Source: Aureococcus anophagefferens | Taxonomy: Eukaryota; Sar; Pelagophyceae; Pelagomonadales; Pelagomonadaceae | Assembly (NCBI RefSeq): GCF_000186865.1 | Contig: NW_008705629.1 | Location: 5,954-23,610, forward strand | Length of the DNA stretch: 17,657 nucleotides | Direction: 5' to 3' | In this document: positions 17,524 to 17,657 of the stretch, one piece after another | Position numbering within the stretch: the first letter of the stretch is position 1 | How the letters are laid out: every line of letters starts with the position of its first letter | Notes under the pieces: generated by a model | Databases searched by the model: none | What the model was told of the DNA's origin: nothing | Seen by the model: only the letters and a program-made list of their open reading frames with translations | Translations under genes and position numbers: made by a program

Positions 17524-17657
17524 TTCGGTAACGCAATTTAACGACCGAATAACGAAATGGGCATATATCAAGATCAACGTGTGTGCTTGCACAGAGAAAC
17601 ACCGGTTCCCCCTGTTCCTCAAGGGGAAGAAAGTCGCGATTTAGGGTGCTTCGGCGC

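Overview
The window looks like nuclear DNA from a flagellated (ciliated) eukaryote, most likely a protist. It carries an almost complete axonemal-type dynein heavy chain gene and a complete gene for the outer-dynein-arm docking protein ODAD3/CCDC151. Both are on the minus strand. Coding frames are cut by very short introns (46-56 nt, one apparently 131 nt) whose boundaries restore conserved protein sequence. At least one is a GC-AG intron and one is an in-frame, stop-free intron. No bacterial operon signals, CRISPR arrays, tRNAs or convincing rRNA were seen. The exact lineage cannot be fixed from the sequence.

Layout, in transcription order on the minus strand. (1) 17523-15676: five-exon ODAD3/CCDC151 gene, about 551 aa. 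(2) 15675-13831: about 1.8 kb of GC-rich sequence with no supportable gene but several hairpins, palindromes, a foldback element and simple repeats. (3) About 13830-13294: the C-terminal part of an unrecognised gene with strikingly GC-rich third positions, split by one frame break and by a candidate 47-nt GC-AG intron. (4) 13145-12: one dynein heavy chain gene. Its four long frames join through three candidate introns into about 4,296 aa.

The dynein is the main point of interest. Its N-terminal tail resembles that of single-headed inner-arm axonemal dyneins, and the linker, AAA1-AAA6 and C-terminal domain can be followed in order. AAA1, normally the essential ATPase, has lost its Walker A lysine/threonine and its Walker B Asp-Glu. 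AAA4 has lost its P-loop. The coiled-coil stalk with the microtubule-binding domain has shrunk to roughly 80 residues without heptads. AAA2 and AAA3 keep perfect P-loops and AAA3 keeps its Walker B. The very long frame stays open, which suggests the protein is maintained. The sequence therefore predicts a dynein-like scaffold or regulator that neither walks nor grips microtubules in the usual way, lying beside a dynein-docking gene. All functional statements are inference from motifs read by eye.
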